Shown here: positions 32,540 to 40,473 of the stretch, piece by piece
Position numbering within the stretch: the first letter of the stretch is position 1
Layout: each line of letters starts with the position of its first letter
Translations under genes and position numbers: made by a program
Assembly: GCA_016201065.1 (NCBI GenBank)
Contig: JACQDL010000031.1
Location: 1 to 64,000, forward strand
Origin: Actinomycetota bacterium
GTDB taxonomy: Bacteria > Actinomycetota > Actinomycetes > Mycobacteriales > JACQDL01
DNA length: 64,000 bases
Reading direction: 5' to 3'
The notes under the pieces: generated by a model
What the model was told of the DNA's origin: nothing
The model's input: only the letters and a program-made list of their open reading frames with translations
Database searches by the model: none

Positions 32540-33324
32540 GAGGTCACCCCCAGCCCCGCCGCGGGGTGCGGCTCCCGTGCCGCGACCAGCAGCGCCTCGT
32601 CCAACCAGACCTCGAAGCTCCGGGTCGCCAGATCACCGTCGCCGCCGAAGGAATGGACCCGCGACCAGTGCCGCAGCAACCGGACCTGATCGAGGATCCG
32701 GTGCCAGTTCCGGTGCCGCTGCACCCGACTGGAGTGCGCCGGCATCAGCTCCACCAACACGGGGTCGAGCAGGTGCTGCGGGACCTCGACGAGGGTCGCG
32801 TCGCCGTAGAGGAGGTCATCGGCGTGTTCGGCCAGCAGCCGCAGTGCCAGCCTCCGCTCGGCGACGGCGCCACCCAGCGCCGTGGCAACCACGTACGCGG
32901 TGGCCTCGGTGACCCATCCGGCCTCCCGCAGCGCCTGCACCGTGGCCGGTAGCGGTTCGGGCCGGCCCAGGGGGTCGGCCCCGGTTAGGGCGAGCAGAGC
33001 GGCCCGGCGCAGCGCAGGCGAGTGCTCGTCGATGCCCCGGCACAGCGTCGCCCACGCCGGCATGACTGCCCGGCCGGCGGCCAGGATGGTGACGACCTGC
33101 CCGATCTCCCCGTCCAGGCAGGGCTTCCCGTTGACGTCCGGTTCCCATGCGCTCCGGTCGGCCGCCAGCAGGTGCAGGGCGATCGCCCGCATCGCCGGCG
33201 CCAGCGCCTCGTCGGTGACCCGGACGGCGACGGCGATCGCGACCCGGGTCGCCTCACTGATCCGGCCCATCCGCTCCGCGTGGTTGGTCAGCGTCTCAAC
33301 GCACGAGTCCTCGGCACTGGTCAC
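32536..33324 (-). CDS. Early protein, paralogue of the upstream gene
   Basis: 262 residues from GTG 33324. The block WEPDVNGKPCLDGEIGQVV, then MPAWATLCRGIDEHSPALR, recurs in the next gene upstream (33321-34181). Mostly helical (ATRVAIAVAVRVTDEALAPA). It lies in the early array before the HNH gene. No family name known to me. Confidence 0.7.
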   Translation of the reverse strand: MTSAEDSCVETLTNHAERMGRISEATRVAIAVAVRVTDEALAPAMRAIALHLLAADRSAWEPDVNGKPCLDGEIGQVVTILAAGRAVMPAWATLCRGIDEHSPALRRAALLALTGADPLGRPEPLPATVQALREAGWVTEATAYVVATALGGAVAERRLALRLLAEHADDLLYGDATLVEVPQHLLDPVLVELMPAHSSRVQRHRNWHRILDQVRLLRHWSRVHSFGGDGDLATRSFEVWLDEALLVAAREPHPAAGLGVTS

Positions 33325-34181
33325 CGGGTCACCCCCGCCGCGTCGTCGAGGGCACCGGCCAGGTCGGTGCGGGCCATGCCGAGGATGTCGGTGGCCTCCC
33401 GCATCGAGGTGATCTGACCCAGCAGCTCCACCTCGGCGGCGTGCCGGGTGATCCGTCGCCACCGCACGTCCCGAGTCGCGTCATCCGTGGCGGGCATCAG
33501 GCCGGCGAGGATCGGGTGCAGCAGATCGACGGGGATGCCGTCCAGGTTCAGTCCGTCGGTCAGGCAGTGCCGCTCGGCCATGGCCAGTGTCCGGAGCCCG
33601 CGCACCCGCGTCGCCGGGGTGCCTTCCTCCAGGCAGCGGGCGATGATCGCCCCGTCGCTGGGGGTCAGCCACCCGCACGCCTGGGCGTCCAGGACCGCGA
33701 CCCGCGCCGGGTCGGTCGGTGTCTGGGTCACCGCGGTGATATCCAGGCCGGTGCCGGGGTCCGGCTGGGGTCCGACCAGGTCGGTCAGTGCGCGGGTGAT
33801 CGCCTGTGGTGAGTCGACGTCAACGGCCCGGCACAGGGCACGCCACGCGGGCGCGGACATGCCGCTCGTCGACAGCAGCCGCACGACCTGGCCAATCTCA
33901 CCGTCGAGGCGAGGTATCCCGAGGGTGTCGGGCTCCCACCCGGACCGGGCGTGGGCGAGCTGGAGCAGGCCGTCCGCGCGGATACCCAGCGACTGCGGGT
34001 CGGTATCCCGGTGCAGACCAGCAGCGGCACGCAGCACCACGGCGGTCGTGGCGGTGATCAGGTGGTGCTCCTCGGCGGAGTTGACCAGCGCGACGACGGC
34101 GCCATGCAGCGGGTGCGTGGTGGTGGGAGGGACGTGGAGTGCCCACGTCCCCGACCCCGTCATCCCCGTCATCCCGGTCAT
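33321..34181 (-). CDS. Early protein, paralogue of the downstream gene
   Basis: 286 residues from ATG 34181. The start encodes a three-fold MTG repeat (9-bp DNA repeat at 34155-34181). WEPDTLGIPRLDGEIGQVV and APAWRALCRAVDVDSPQAI align with the downstream paralogue. The remainder is helical (CLEEGTPATRVRGLRTLAM). A tandem duplication followed by divergence is the likely origin. Confidence 0.7.
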   Translation of the reverse strand: MTGMTGMTGSGTWALHVPPTTTHPLHGAVVALVNSAEEHHLITATTAVVLRAAAGLHRDTDPQSLGIRADGLLQLAHARSGWEPDTLGIPRLDGEIGQVVRLLSTSGMSAPAWRALCRAVDVDSPQAITRALTDLVGPQPDPGTGLDITAVTQTPTDPARVAVLDAQACGWLTPSDGAIIARCLEEGTPATRVRGLRTLAMAERHCLTDGLNLDGIPVDLLHPILAGLMPATDDATRDVRWRRITRHAAEVELLGQITSMREATDILGMARTDLAGALDDAAGVTR

Positions 34182-35428
34182 GCCGGCACCACCGTCAGCG
34201 CGCGCAGCGCGGCCGACTCGACCGCGAACGCCTTGTCGGCGTCGTCGATGGTCTGCGCGAAGGAGGTGATCGCGTTGACCAGGCCACCGGCGGTCGCCTG
34301 TCCGCCCCGTACGAAGTGGGCGAGGATGCCGTCCCGGGTCGCCTCGTCGAACATCAGCTTCTTCGCGACGAGTTGGACGGTCTTCTCCGGCTGCCGGACC
34401 TGTCGGCCGGCGTCCTCCTCGATCTGGCCGACGATCCGCTCCAGGTAGCTGCGGTCGAGGAACGTCGCCACGGCGTCGCGGGCCTGCGCGGTGATCAGCT
34501 CCAGGTTCTTGCGCTGGGTGTCGGCCGACCACCGGACCACACCGTCGTCGAGCCGGCTACCCAGGTGAACCCGCCGCATCGCGTCACGGGTGATCGTCAG
34601 CCCGTTGCGGCACACCTGCACCGTGATCCGGGGGGTGATCGAGAACGCGCCGTCGCCGGTCTCGGAGTTGGACAGCACCCAGCCGGCGAACACGATCGGC
34701 TCGGCGCCGGGATCGTGACCCAGGCCCTCCCGTCCGGCGGCGGCCCGCGCCTGCTCCAGCGTCCATCCGCCGTTGCGCTGGGCCTCGATCTCCGGGTCGT
34801 CGAACGGGTTGCGGTAGCCGGCCAGCAGCGTCGGCGCCATGGCCGTCACCTGCGGGGACACGACCCGCACGTACATCCGGCGGTCGGTCAGGTCGCAGCC
34901 CTCGATCTGGACGTTGACGTCGGCGGCCCGGATACCGGCGAGCGCGGCGGTGAGCACATCGAGGTTGTCAACGATGCCGTACCGGTCGGACAGCACCGCG
35001 CGGGCGACACCTTCCTCGCCCTCATCCCCCCGGAAGCAGCGGACGAGGAACGACCGGCTGTCGGGCTCGTGCGTCATGTCGCTGCTGCCGTCGGCCCGAC
35101 GCCGGCTCCGGCCGTGCAGTAGACCGTTGACGTTGCCGTCGTAGAGGTCGGGCCGCTGCGTACGCAGCCGACGCAGGTAGGCGATCGGGATGCCCAGCTT
35201 CTCGGCGATCCCCTCATCGGCGATCGCGGTCGGCCGGTAGCGGCCGGCGGTCATGGTGACGCCGTCCTCACCCAGTTGCGGCTCGGTGTCGGCGATGTGC
35301 AGGACACCGTCGCGGGACCGGATCGACGTCGCGGGCGCGACCACGTCGAGTGCGCGGGCCTGCTGGTCCTTGAGGATCGCGACCAGATCGTCCAGGGTCG
35401 CGTTGCGGGTGGCTACAGTGGTGGACAC
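34178..35428 (-). CDS. DUF932-like phage protein
   Basis: 416 residues; ATG start. The first 60 residues are followed by GRYRPTAIADEGIAEKLGIP, RSFLVRCFRGDEGEEGVARA, VLSDRYGIVDNLDVLTAALA and ITPRITVQVCRNGLTITRDA, the DUF932 pattern (VLSDRY..., then a large central sheet). DUF932 proteins are common early phage and plasmid genes of unsettled function. Largest gene of the early block. Confidence 0.75.
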   Translation of the reverse strand: MSTTVATRNATLDDLVAILKDQQARALDVVAPATSIRSRDGVLHIADTEPQLGEDGVTMTAGRYRPTAIADEGIAEKLGIPIAYLRRLRTQRPDLYDGNVNGLLHGRSRRRADGSSDMTHEPDSRSFLVRCFRGDEGEEGVARAVLSDRYGIVDNLDVLTAALAGIRAADVNVQIEGCDLTDRRMYVRVVSPQVTAMAPTLLAGYRNPFDDPEIEAQRNGGWTLEQARAAAGREGLGHDPGAEPIVFAGWVLSNSETGDGAFSITPRITVQVCRNGLTITRDAMRRVHLGSRLDDGVVRWSADTQRKNLELITAQARDAVATFLDRSYLERIVGQIEEDAGRQVRQPEKTVQLVAKKLMFDEATRDGILAHFVRGGQATAGGLVNAITSFAQTIDDADKAFAVESAALRALTVVPA

Positions 35429-35504
35429 GGAGTGCCCCTTTCTCAGGTTGGTGGTGCTCGGTAGGCCCCTGGAGCGGTGGCAGCCGCGACGGGGGCCGCT
35501 TCTT

Positions 35505-35747
35505 CTAGGTGTTGCGCTCGTTGCGGCAGCGCTTGAGCCGCAGCCGGGACATGTGCGCTCTGCGGGCGTTGAGTGCCCGCTTCCGTCGCTCCTCGGGGTC
35601 GAGGAGCCCGTCGGGGTCGACCTGCCGCTCGAAGTTCCGCAAGACGGCCTCGACTGCCGGCGCGACGCGGGCGGACCGGTCCGGGGTTCGCGCCCAGGAC
35701 TCGTTGGCGGCGATCCGGGCGCGCAGCGTGCGCTCGGTCGGGGTCAC
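35505..35747 (-). CDS. Small basic early protein
   Basis: 80 residues from GTG overlapping the upstream stop (GTGA). Helical and very basic (MTPTERTLRARIAANESWAR, EERRKRALNARRAHMSRLRL). May bind nucleic acid. It is the second gene after the early promoter. Confidence 0.65.
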   Translation of the reverse strand: MTPTERTLRARIAANESWARTPDRSARVAPAVEAVLRNFERQVDPDGLLDPEERRKRALNARRAHMSRLRLKRCRNERNT

Positions 35748-35983
35748 GAGACGGCCTCGTCGGGCACGTAGGTCTCGATGGCGGTCACCGGAGCGTGCAG
35801 CACCTGAGCGATCACGTTCCGGAGTCCTGGACTTGCGTGACGTCTGCCGCTCTCGACGTCGCCGATGTGCTGCTTGCTCACGGGGACACCGGCCTCGGTG
35901 ACGAGGCGAGCAAGATCGGCCTTGGTGAGACCCGCCTTCTCTCGGATCGCCGCGATGGCGGCGCCGTTGCTCTGAACTGGCAT
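35744..35983 (-). CDS. Cro-like XRE regulator
   Basis: 79 residues from ATG 35983. A complete HTH_3 domain (AAIREKAGLTKADLARLVTE, SKQHIGDVESGRRHASPGLR, VIAQVLHAPVTAIETYV). First gene of the minus-strand early operon and divergent from the repressor-like gene at 36094. It has no Shine-Dalgarno; TACATT lies six bases before the ATG, indicating a leaderless message. Role analogous to lambda Cro inferred from place. Confidence 0.85.
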   Translation of the reverse strand: MPVQSNGAAIAAIREKAGLTKADLARLVTEAGVPVSKQHIGDVESGRRHASPGLRNVIAQVLHAPVTAIETYVPDEAVS

Positions 35984-36093
35984 ACGTTCAATGTACCGCG
36001 TACTACTGCGTACTGCCAAGTAGTTTGCAGCTACTGCCCGAAGAGGCGGGCCTGGATGCTTGACGCCCAGTTCGAACTCGTCAAACTAGGGTA
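35984..36093. promoter_or_regulatory. Lysis-lysogeny switch region
   Basis: Leftward: TTGGCA (36014-36019), 18-bp spacer, TACATT (35990-35995), six bases to ATG 35983. Rightward: TTGACG (36060-36065), 16-bp spacer, CAAACT (36082-36087), six bases to GTG 36094. Both would give leaderless messages. Three TACTGC repeats (36004, 36011, 36032) overlap the leftward -35. The rightward spacer holds AGTTCGAACT, a perfect 10-bp palindrome, inside TTGACG/CGTCAA arms. Confidence 0.65.
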
Positions 36094-36558
36094 GTGAGTC
36101 AGCAGAAGTCAGCAGCGTGGAAGCGCGCCCACCGAGCGGCCGACGTCATCGACGAGGCCCGCCAACTGGCTGTCCCTCGCGTCAGCATCAGGCAGGCCGC
36201 GAAGTTGGCGGGGATGAGTGACGCCTGGTGGGCGGCGTCCGTCCGGGGCGAACGGAAGATCGCGCCTGGGCAGAGCATTGACGTCGTTCCTCCGGACGAC
36301 ACGCTCGTCCGCATGGCCCGCGCGGTCGGCGTCGAGCAGCAAGTCCGCGAGCTGCTCGACATGCCTGCGGCTTCCAACGAGTCGCAAGCGCCAGCGGCCA
36401 ATCCGCGCGTGGCCGCGCTGGTGGCCGAGCTGGAGGATCTGCTGGAACGGCTGCGTGCCGAAGTGGGACCACCGCCCGGGCGGTCTATCAACGCCGCCAT
36501 AGCGGAGGCAATCATCACGGACGGCGAACAGGAACGGCGGAGCCGCAACGCGGGCTAG
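36094..36558 (+). CDS. Prophage repressor candidate (HTH)
   Basis: 154 residues from a leaderless GTG. The N-terminal helix-turn-helix (ARQLAVPRVSIRQAAKLAGM, SDAWWAASVRGERKI) is followed by VRMARAVGVEQQVRELL and a long helix (AALVAELEDLLERLRAEV) suited to dimerisation. Divergent from the Cro-like gene. No peptidase-type (LexA/CI) cleavage domain is visible, so induction may use the antirepressor at 4776. Confidence 0.78.
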   Translation: MSQQKSAAWKRAHRAADVIDEARQLAVPRVSIRQAAKLAGMSDAWWAASVRGERKIAPGQSIDVVPPDDTLVRMARAVGVEQQVRELLDMPAASNESQAPAANPRVAALVAELEDLLERLRAEVGPPPGRSINAAIAEAIITDGEQERRSRNAG

Positions 36559-36628
36559 CATCCCCCGACCGGGTGGAGATCGCCGACCAACGTGCACCCT
36601 CCTGAGGAGAGGACGACACTGCGGGGTC

Positions 36629-37156
36629 ATGCGTACCCACACGCTGCCCACAGTCCTACTGCTCGCGACACTCACCACGGCCGGCTGCTCGTCAACGGAG
36701 CCGGCCGCACAGCAGCCAGTCGGCGCCGCGAGCACCAGCACGACGACCACCGCGGTCCCCTCGCCGACGCCGACGACGCTGAGCCGGAAGGAAGCCGCCG
36801 CGGCCTACCTCAAACTGGTCGCGCCATCGAACCGGGTGGCCAGCACCCTCAACCACGTGATGCTGGCCGACACCATCGACCTGGACGCGGCGCGTAAGGC
36901 CGCCGCCGCCTACGCCACGTCGCTGCGGGAGTTCTCCCTCGGGCTCCAAAAGACCCCTTGGCCAGCGGACGTGCAGCCGATCGTCAACGAGTTTGTCGAC
37001 GAGCTGGCCACGACAATCGTCGACATACGCGCCCTCTCCCGGGCCAGATCGGTCGAGGAAGCCATCACGATCTGGAACGAGGCCAGTCGGAAGGCGAACT
37101 CCAAGGCGGAGCTGATCCGGCAGAAACTCGGACTCGCCGAGGCTCCGGCGGGCTGA
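36629..37156 (+). CDS. Prophage lipoprotein
   Basis: 175 residues. Signal peptide MRTHTLPTVLLLATLTTAGC with a lipobox ending in Cys 20, then a Ser/Thr-rich linker and a helical domain (AAAYLKLVAPSNRVASTLNH, TTIVDIRALSRARSVEEA). Preceded by GAGGAGAGG. Located beside the repressor on the same strand, where lysogenic conversion genes lie. Cell-surface lipoproteins here can block superinfection; that is inference. Confidence 0.8.
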   Translation: MRTHTLPTVLLLATLTTAGCSSTEPAAQQPVGAASTSTTTTAVPSPTPTTLSRKEAAAAYLKLVAPSNRVASTLNHVMLADTIDLDAARKAAAAYATSLREFSLGLQKTPWPADVQPIVNEFVDELATTIVDIRALSRARSVEEAITIWNEASRKANSKAELIRQKLGLAEAPAG

Positions 37157-37294
37157 TCCGGTGCGGGGCCGGGCATCCTGCCCCCGATTGGCTGCATCAC
37201 AGTGGGTATGGCGATCATTGCCGCTACGTGATCGACAGTGGCTAGACTCGATGTTCCATCGCTCCCCGGGGTCGCGGGCGATAGGAGGGGCGCA

Positions 37295-37555
37295 GTGGTG
37301 CGCACCATCATCGGAATCCTCGCTGCGGTGTTAGTCACGGCGGACACCACACTGCAAGTGACCCGGCAGGCCCTGCTGCCGCCGCAGATGCACGGCACCC
37401 TGGTCGGCGCGCTCATCGTGAGCGTGGTCGTCGAGGTGCTCGGCCGGCGGATCGACCGGGCCGTCGCCGAGGCGACCAGGGCGGGGGTCGAGCTCGGCTA
37501 CCGCACTCGGATCGCCGAGGAGCACAGCGTGACGGATCTCCACCCGCGCGTGTAG
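37295..37555 (+). CDS. Small membrane protein beside integrase
   Basis: 86 residues from GTG 37295 with AGGAGG upstream. Two hydrophobic stretches (RTIIGILAAVLVTADTTLQV and GTLVGALIVSVVVEVLG) precede a charged tail (RRIDRAVAEATRAGVELGY). It ends one base from the convergent integrase stop. Expressed with the repressor side; role unknown. Confidence 0.65.
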   Translation: MVRTIIGILAAVLVTADTTLQVTRQALLPPQMHGTLVGALIVSVVVEVLGRRIDRAVAEATRAGVELGYRTRIAEEHSVTDLHPRV

Positions 37556-37556
37556 G

Positions 37557-38525
37557 TCAACCCTGTCGGCGTCGGCCCCGGGTCCGTGTGGCCGTCTCGC
37601 CGAGAAGCCGATCCGCCGGGCCGTAACGGGTGTGCGCCGCTGCGGCCCGGCGGGCCGCCGCTGCGGCGGTGTAGCGGCCGGCCATCTGCAACGTCTCCCA
37701 CCCCATGATCGCCTGGAGGTCCAGCTCGTTGCCGCCGTGGATCATCCACTCGGTGGCCATCGTGTGCCGCCAGCGGTGCGCCCGCGCCGAGGAGATCCCG
37801 GCCCTCTCGGACCGGCGTTCCAGCATCTGGCGAATGCCGTCGGCGGTAAGACCCGTTGACGTGCGCTCGGCCAGCCACCACGCGACCGACGAGGCTCCAC
37901 GGCGGGTCGCCCGGGCGCGCCGGTACCGGTCCAGGGCCAGCGCCGTGATCTGGCCGAACGGAGCGGCCCGTTCCTTGTCGCCTTTGCCGATCACCGTCAC
38001 GGTCTGCCGGCGCATGTCGACGTCCTCGACCTCCAGGCCGGCCATCTCCGCACGCCGCAGTCCGGTGTCGAGGAACAGCAGGATTATCGCGCGGTCCCGT
38101 AGGTCCGCGAACGACGCGCCGCCGCAAGTGCGCAGGATCGCTTTGATGTCGTCCTCGTCGATGGCCGGCACGAGCCGCTTGGGCACGTGCGGGTGACGCA
38201 TCCCGTGCATCGGGGACAACTCGTAGATGTCGGTGTCCTCCACGAGCCACCGGAACCACTGCTGCAAGTGCCGGAACCGGTTGCCGATCGTGACAGGTGC
38301 CATCGGCACGCCACGTTTGGTGGGGGTGTCCTGGAGGTACGCGAGGTAGGCGGTGATGTGCGCGCGGGTCACCTCGCCGGGGCCGGTGCCGGGGTGGGCG
38401 ACGTCCAGCCAGGTCCGGAAGTAGGTGAGCGTGCTCTGGTAGTCCCGGCGGGTCGATTCGGCCACCCCGCCGACCCGGAGGGTCAACATCCAGGACTCGG
38501 CAAGATCCTCCCATGTGTTCGGCAT
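37557..38525 (-). CDS. Tyrosine integrase
   Basis: 322 residues. The N-terminal SAM-like DNA-binding domain covers about 1-110 (RRDYQSTLTYFRTWLDVAHP). Catalytic domain: Arg in LDTGLRRAEMAGLEVEDVDM, HRWRHTMATEWMIHGG, and Tyr in AGRYTAAAAARRAAAAHTR. It recombines attP with the tRNA-Lys site 90 bp away. TAGACT lies six bases before the ATG, so its message may be leaderless. No excisionase gene was identified. Confidence 0.95.
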   Translation of the reverse strand: MPNTWEDLAESWMLTLRVGGVAESTRRDYQSTLTYFRTWLDVAHPGTGPGEVTRAHITAYLAYLQDTPTKRGVPMAPVTIGNRFRHLQQWFRWLVEDTDIYELSPMHGMRHPHVPKRLVPAIDEDDIKAILRTCGGASFADLRDRAIILLFLDTGLRRAEMAGLEVEDVDMRRQTVTVIGKGDKERAAPFGQITALALDRYRRARATRRGASSVAWWLAERTSTGLTADGIRQMLERRSERAGISSARAHRWRHTMATEWMIHGGNELDLQAIMGWETLQMAGRYTAAAAARRAAAAHTRYGPADRLLGETATRTRGRRRQG

Positions 38526-38559
38526 TGTCTTAGTCTAGAGGTTCAACGTACGACGTGCT

Positions 38560-38597
38560 ACCGGCAAGTGATCGAGACGGATGGTGAACTTGCCGGT
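38560..38597. promoter_or_regulatory. Inverted repeat between integrase and attR
   Basis: ACCGGCAAGT at 38560-38569 is mirrored exactly by ACTTGCCGGT at 38588-38597 with 18 bases between. It lies between the integrase start and attR. It could be an arm site for integrase or a directionality factor, or an operator for the integrase promoter. Confidence 0.5.
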
Positions 38598-38610
38598 CAA
38601 ACGGCATTTT

Positions 38611-38654
38611 GTGGGCCTCCAGGGACTCGAACCCTGAACCCGCGGATTAAAAGT
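38611..38654. repeat. attR: 44-bp repeat within tRNA-Lys
   Basis: Identical to 138-181. It spans the tRNA from the anticodon loop to the discriminator base. Integration kept the tRNA functional here. Confidence 0.95.
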
Positions 38655-38684
38655 CCGCTGCTCTGCCAGTTGAGCTAGAAGCCC
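38612..38684 (-). tRNA. tRNA-Lys (UUU)
   Basis: 73 nt. Acceptor GGGCTTC pairs with GAGGCCC, D arm GCTC/GAGC, anticodon loop CTTTTAA giving UUU, T arm CAGGG/CCCTG, discriminator A. CCA is not encoded. Serves as the integration site of the prophage. Confidence 0.97.
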
Positions 38685-38737
38685 CATCCACCTGAACCAC
38701 CCATGTCACTGTAGGGCCAGCAACCCCGGCACGCTGC

Positions 38738-38767
38738 GACGATGGGCCGTTGCACTATGCCATCGTT
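38738..38767 (-). terminator. Hairpin after the MFS gene
   Basis: ACGATGG (38739-38745) pairs with CCATCGT (38760-38766), extended by a wobble. About 50 bases past the MFS exporter stop on the minus strand. Confidence 0.45.
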
Positions 38768-38814
38768 GGGCACCCCGACCTGGGCTGGGGGACCCAACGG
38801 CACAAGCGCCCAGG

Positions 38815-40362
38815 CTAGACCGGCACGCCGGTCATTGTCCCCTCAACAACCTCCTGGCGCCCCGTCCTGATCCCGACCAGCGTGGCCACGAGGGCGAGGA
38901 CTGCGAAGAGAGCGCCGACCTCGAAAGCCATCGACACCCCATGGGCCAGCACGGCGCGCGCCACCTCGGGCGGAGGCTGGAGCGCCCCGGCCGCGAACGC
39001 CTGCCGCTGCGCGGGCGTGGCCTGGGCCATCAGCCGGGCAGTCTGGCTCACCTGCTCGTGCCGGCTGGCCGTACCGAAGACGGTCACCAGGATCGACAAC
39101 CCGAGCGACCCGCCGACCTGCTGCATGACGTTGAGCATGCCGGATGCGGCGCCCGAGTCCCGCCGCTCGACCCCGGAGACCGCGATGGTCGTCAAGGGAA
39201 CGAACATCAAGCCCATCCCGGAGGCAAACAGCACGATCGGGCCGAGGATGCCACCGAGGTAGCTGCTGGTCTCAGCGATCCGGGACAGCAGCGCCAACCC
39301 GCTCGCGGCCAGCAACGCGCCGAGCGTCATCAACGGCCTTGGGCCGACCCGGGCGAGGTTCCTGGACGCCAGTTGCGCCATCACGATGATCGCGACGCTG
39401 ACCGGCAGGAACGCGATCCCGGCGCGAAGCGGGCTGTATCCGAGCACCTGCTGCACGAACAGGGTGAGGAAAAAGAAGATGCTGAAGATCGATGCGGCCA
39501 GCGACAGCATCACCACGTACCCGGCGGCGCGGTTGCGGTTGGCGAACAGCCGCAGCGGCATCACCGGCTGCGGGTGGCTGCGCTCGATCAGGACGAACGT
39601 GGCGAGCAGCGCCGCCGCGGCGCCGAAGGACCCGATGGTCCAGGTGTCCCGCCAGCCGTGCTGCGCGGCCCGGATGAACCCGTACACCAACGAGCTCATT
39701 CCGGCGGTCGATGCCAGCGCGCCGCCGACGTCGAACCGGCCCGGGTTGCGCTCCGACTCGGCTATGTACAGCGGCGCCAGCAGCACCAGCAGCACGCCGA
39801 TGGGAACGTTGACGAAGAACACCCACCGCCACGACAGCCAGGAGGTGAGCATGCCGCCGGCAAGCAGCCCGATCGCCGCGCCCGACCCGGAGACCGCCGC
39901 GAACACGCCGAACGCCCTGTTGCGTTCATGCCCCTCCGCGAAGTTCGTGGCGATCAGGCTCATCGCGGTGGGCGAGGCAATGGCACCGCCCACGCCCTGC
40001 AACGCACGCGCGGCGAGCAGCCACGCCGGTGAGGTGGCGAGCCCGCCCAGCAGCGAGGCGAGGCTGAACAGCGCGATTCCGGTCATGAAGACCCGACGCC
40101 GGCCGAGAATATCGCCGGCCCGCCCGCCGAGCAGTAGCATCCCGCCGAAGGTCAGCGCGTAGGCGTTGAGGACCCAGGACAGGCCGGTCGTGGAGAGCTT
40201 GAGCGCGGACTGCATGTGCGGCAGCGCGATGTTCACAATCGTCGCGTCAAGGACGACCATGAGCTGCGTGCTCGCGATGACGGTCAACGCCAGGCCAGGA
40301 TGGTGACCGCGACTCGCCACTCCCGGCGTCTCTCTGACCCTCGTGGCTACCGGAGCGGTCAT
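38815..40362 (-). CDS. MFS multidrug exporter, DHA2 (14-TM) type
   Basis: 515 residues from ATG 40362, preceded by GGGGGAAGG. Contains motif A-type GGRAGDILGRRRVFMTGIAL, the family C stretch GSGAAIGLLAGGMLTSWLSW and about 14 membrane segments. STQLMVVLDATIVNIALPHM near the start is the DHA2/EmrB hallmark. Uses proton motive force to export drugs. Divergent TetR gene and operator upstream suggest inducible control. Confidence 0.93.
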   Translation of the reverse strand: MTAPVATRVRETPGVASRGHHPGLALTVIASTQLMVVLDATIVNIALPHMQSALKLSTTGLSWVLNAYALTFGGMLLLGGRAGDILGRRRVFMTGIALFSLASLLGGLATSPAWLLAARALQGVGGAIASPTAMSLIATNFAEGHERNRAFGVFAAVSGSGAAIGLLAGGMLTSWLSWRWVFFVNVPIGVLLVLLAPLYIAESERNPGRFDVGGALASTAGMSSLVYGFIRAAQHGWRDTWTIGSFGAAAALLATFVLIERSHPQPVMPLRLFANRNRAAGYVVMLSLAASIFSIFFFLTLFVQQVLGYSPLRAGIAFLPVSVAIIVMAQLASRNLARVGPRPLMTLGALLAASGLALLSRIAETSSYLGGILGPIVLFASGMGLMFVPLTTIAVSGVERRDSGAASGMLNVMQQVGGSLGLSILVTVFGTASRHEQVSQTARLMAQATPAQRQAFAAGALQPPPEVARAVLAHGVSMAFEVGALFAVLALVATLVGIRTGRQEVVEGTMTGVPV

Positions 40363-40400
40363 GCCTTCCCCCATCACATTAGATACGATTGAGTTCACTA

Positions 40401-40418
40401 CGGCGTGACCCTACGCCG
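40401..40418. promoter_or_regulatory. TetR-type operator between exporter and regulator
   Basis: CGGCGT and ACGCCG form a perfect inverted repeat around six bases (40401-40418) in the divergent spacer. AGATACG also appears twice, at 40381 and 40428, flanking it. Placed to control both genes. Confidence 0.6.
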
Positions 40419-40473
40419 GGGGAAATAAGATACGCAAGTGTTCATTGCACGCCGAGACCCCACGGAGACCTCG

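Larger units (their letters stand above)
138..38654. mobile_element. Complete siphovirus-type prophage in tRNA-Lys
   Basis: A perfect 44-bp direct repeat marks both ends, and the right copy lies inside an intact tRNA-Lys gene. Between them are an integrase, a repressor-type switch, replication genes, terminase, portal, protease, capsid, tail, tape measure and lysis genes in normal siphovirus order. Almost all genes from 35747 down to 5743 read on the minus strand with TGATG, ATGA or GTGA overlaps. No structural or lysis gene looks broken, so the prophage could be inducible; that is inference. HK97-fold capsid, S78 protease and a tape measure indicate a long-tailed phage. Confidence 0.95.

Noticed and set aside
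37238-37294. Earlier start for the membrane protein at 37295
   Set aside because: AGGAGG sits directly before the later GTG.
38941-40032. Long plus-strand frame opposite the MFS gene
   Set aside because: Shadow of high-GC coding DNA; lacks hydrophobic or domain pattern while the minus strand encodes a clear transporter.
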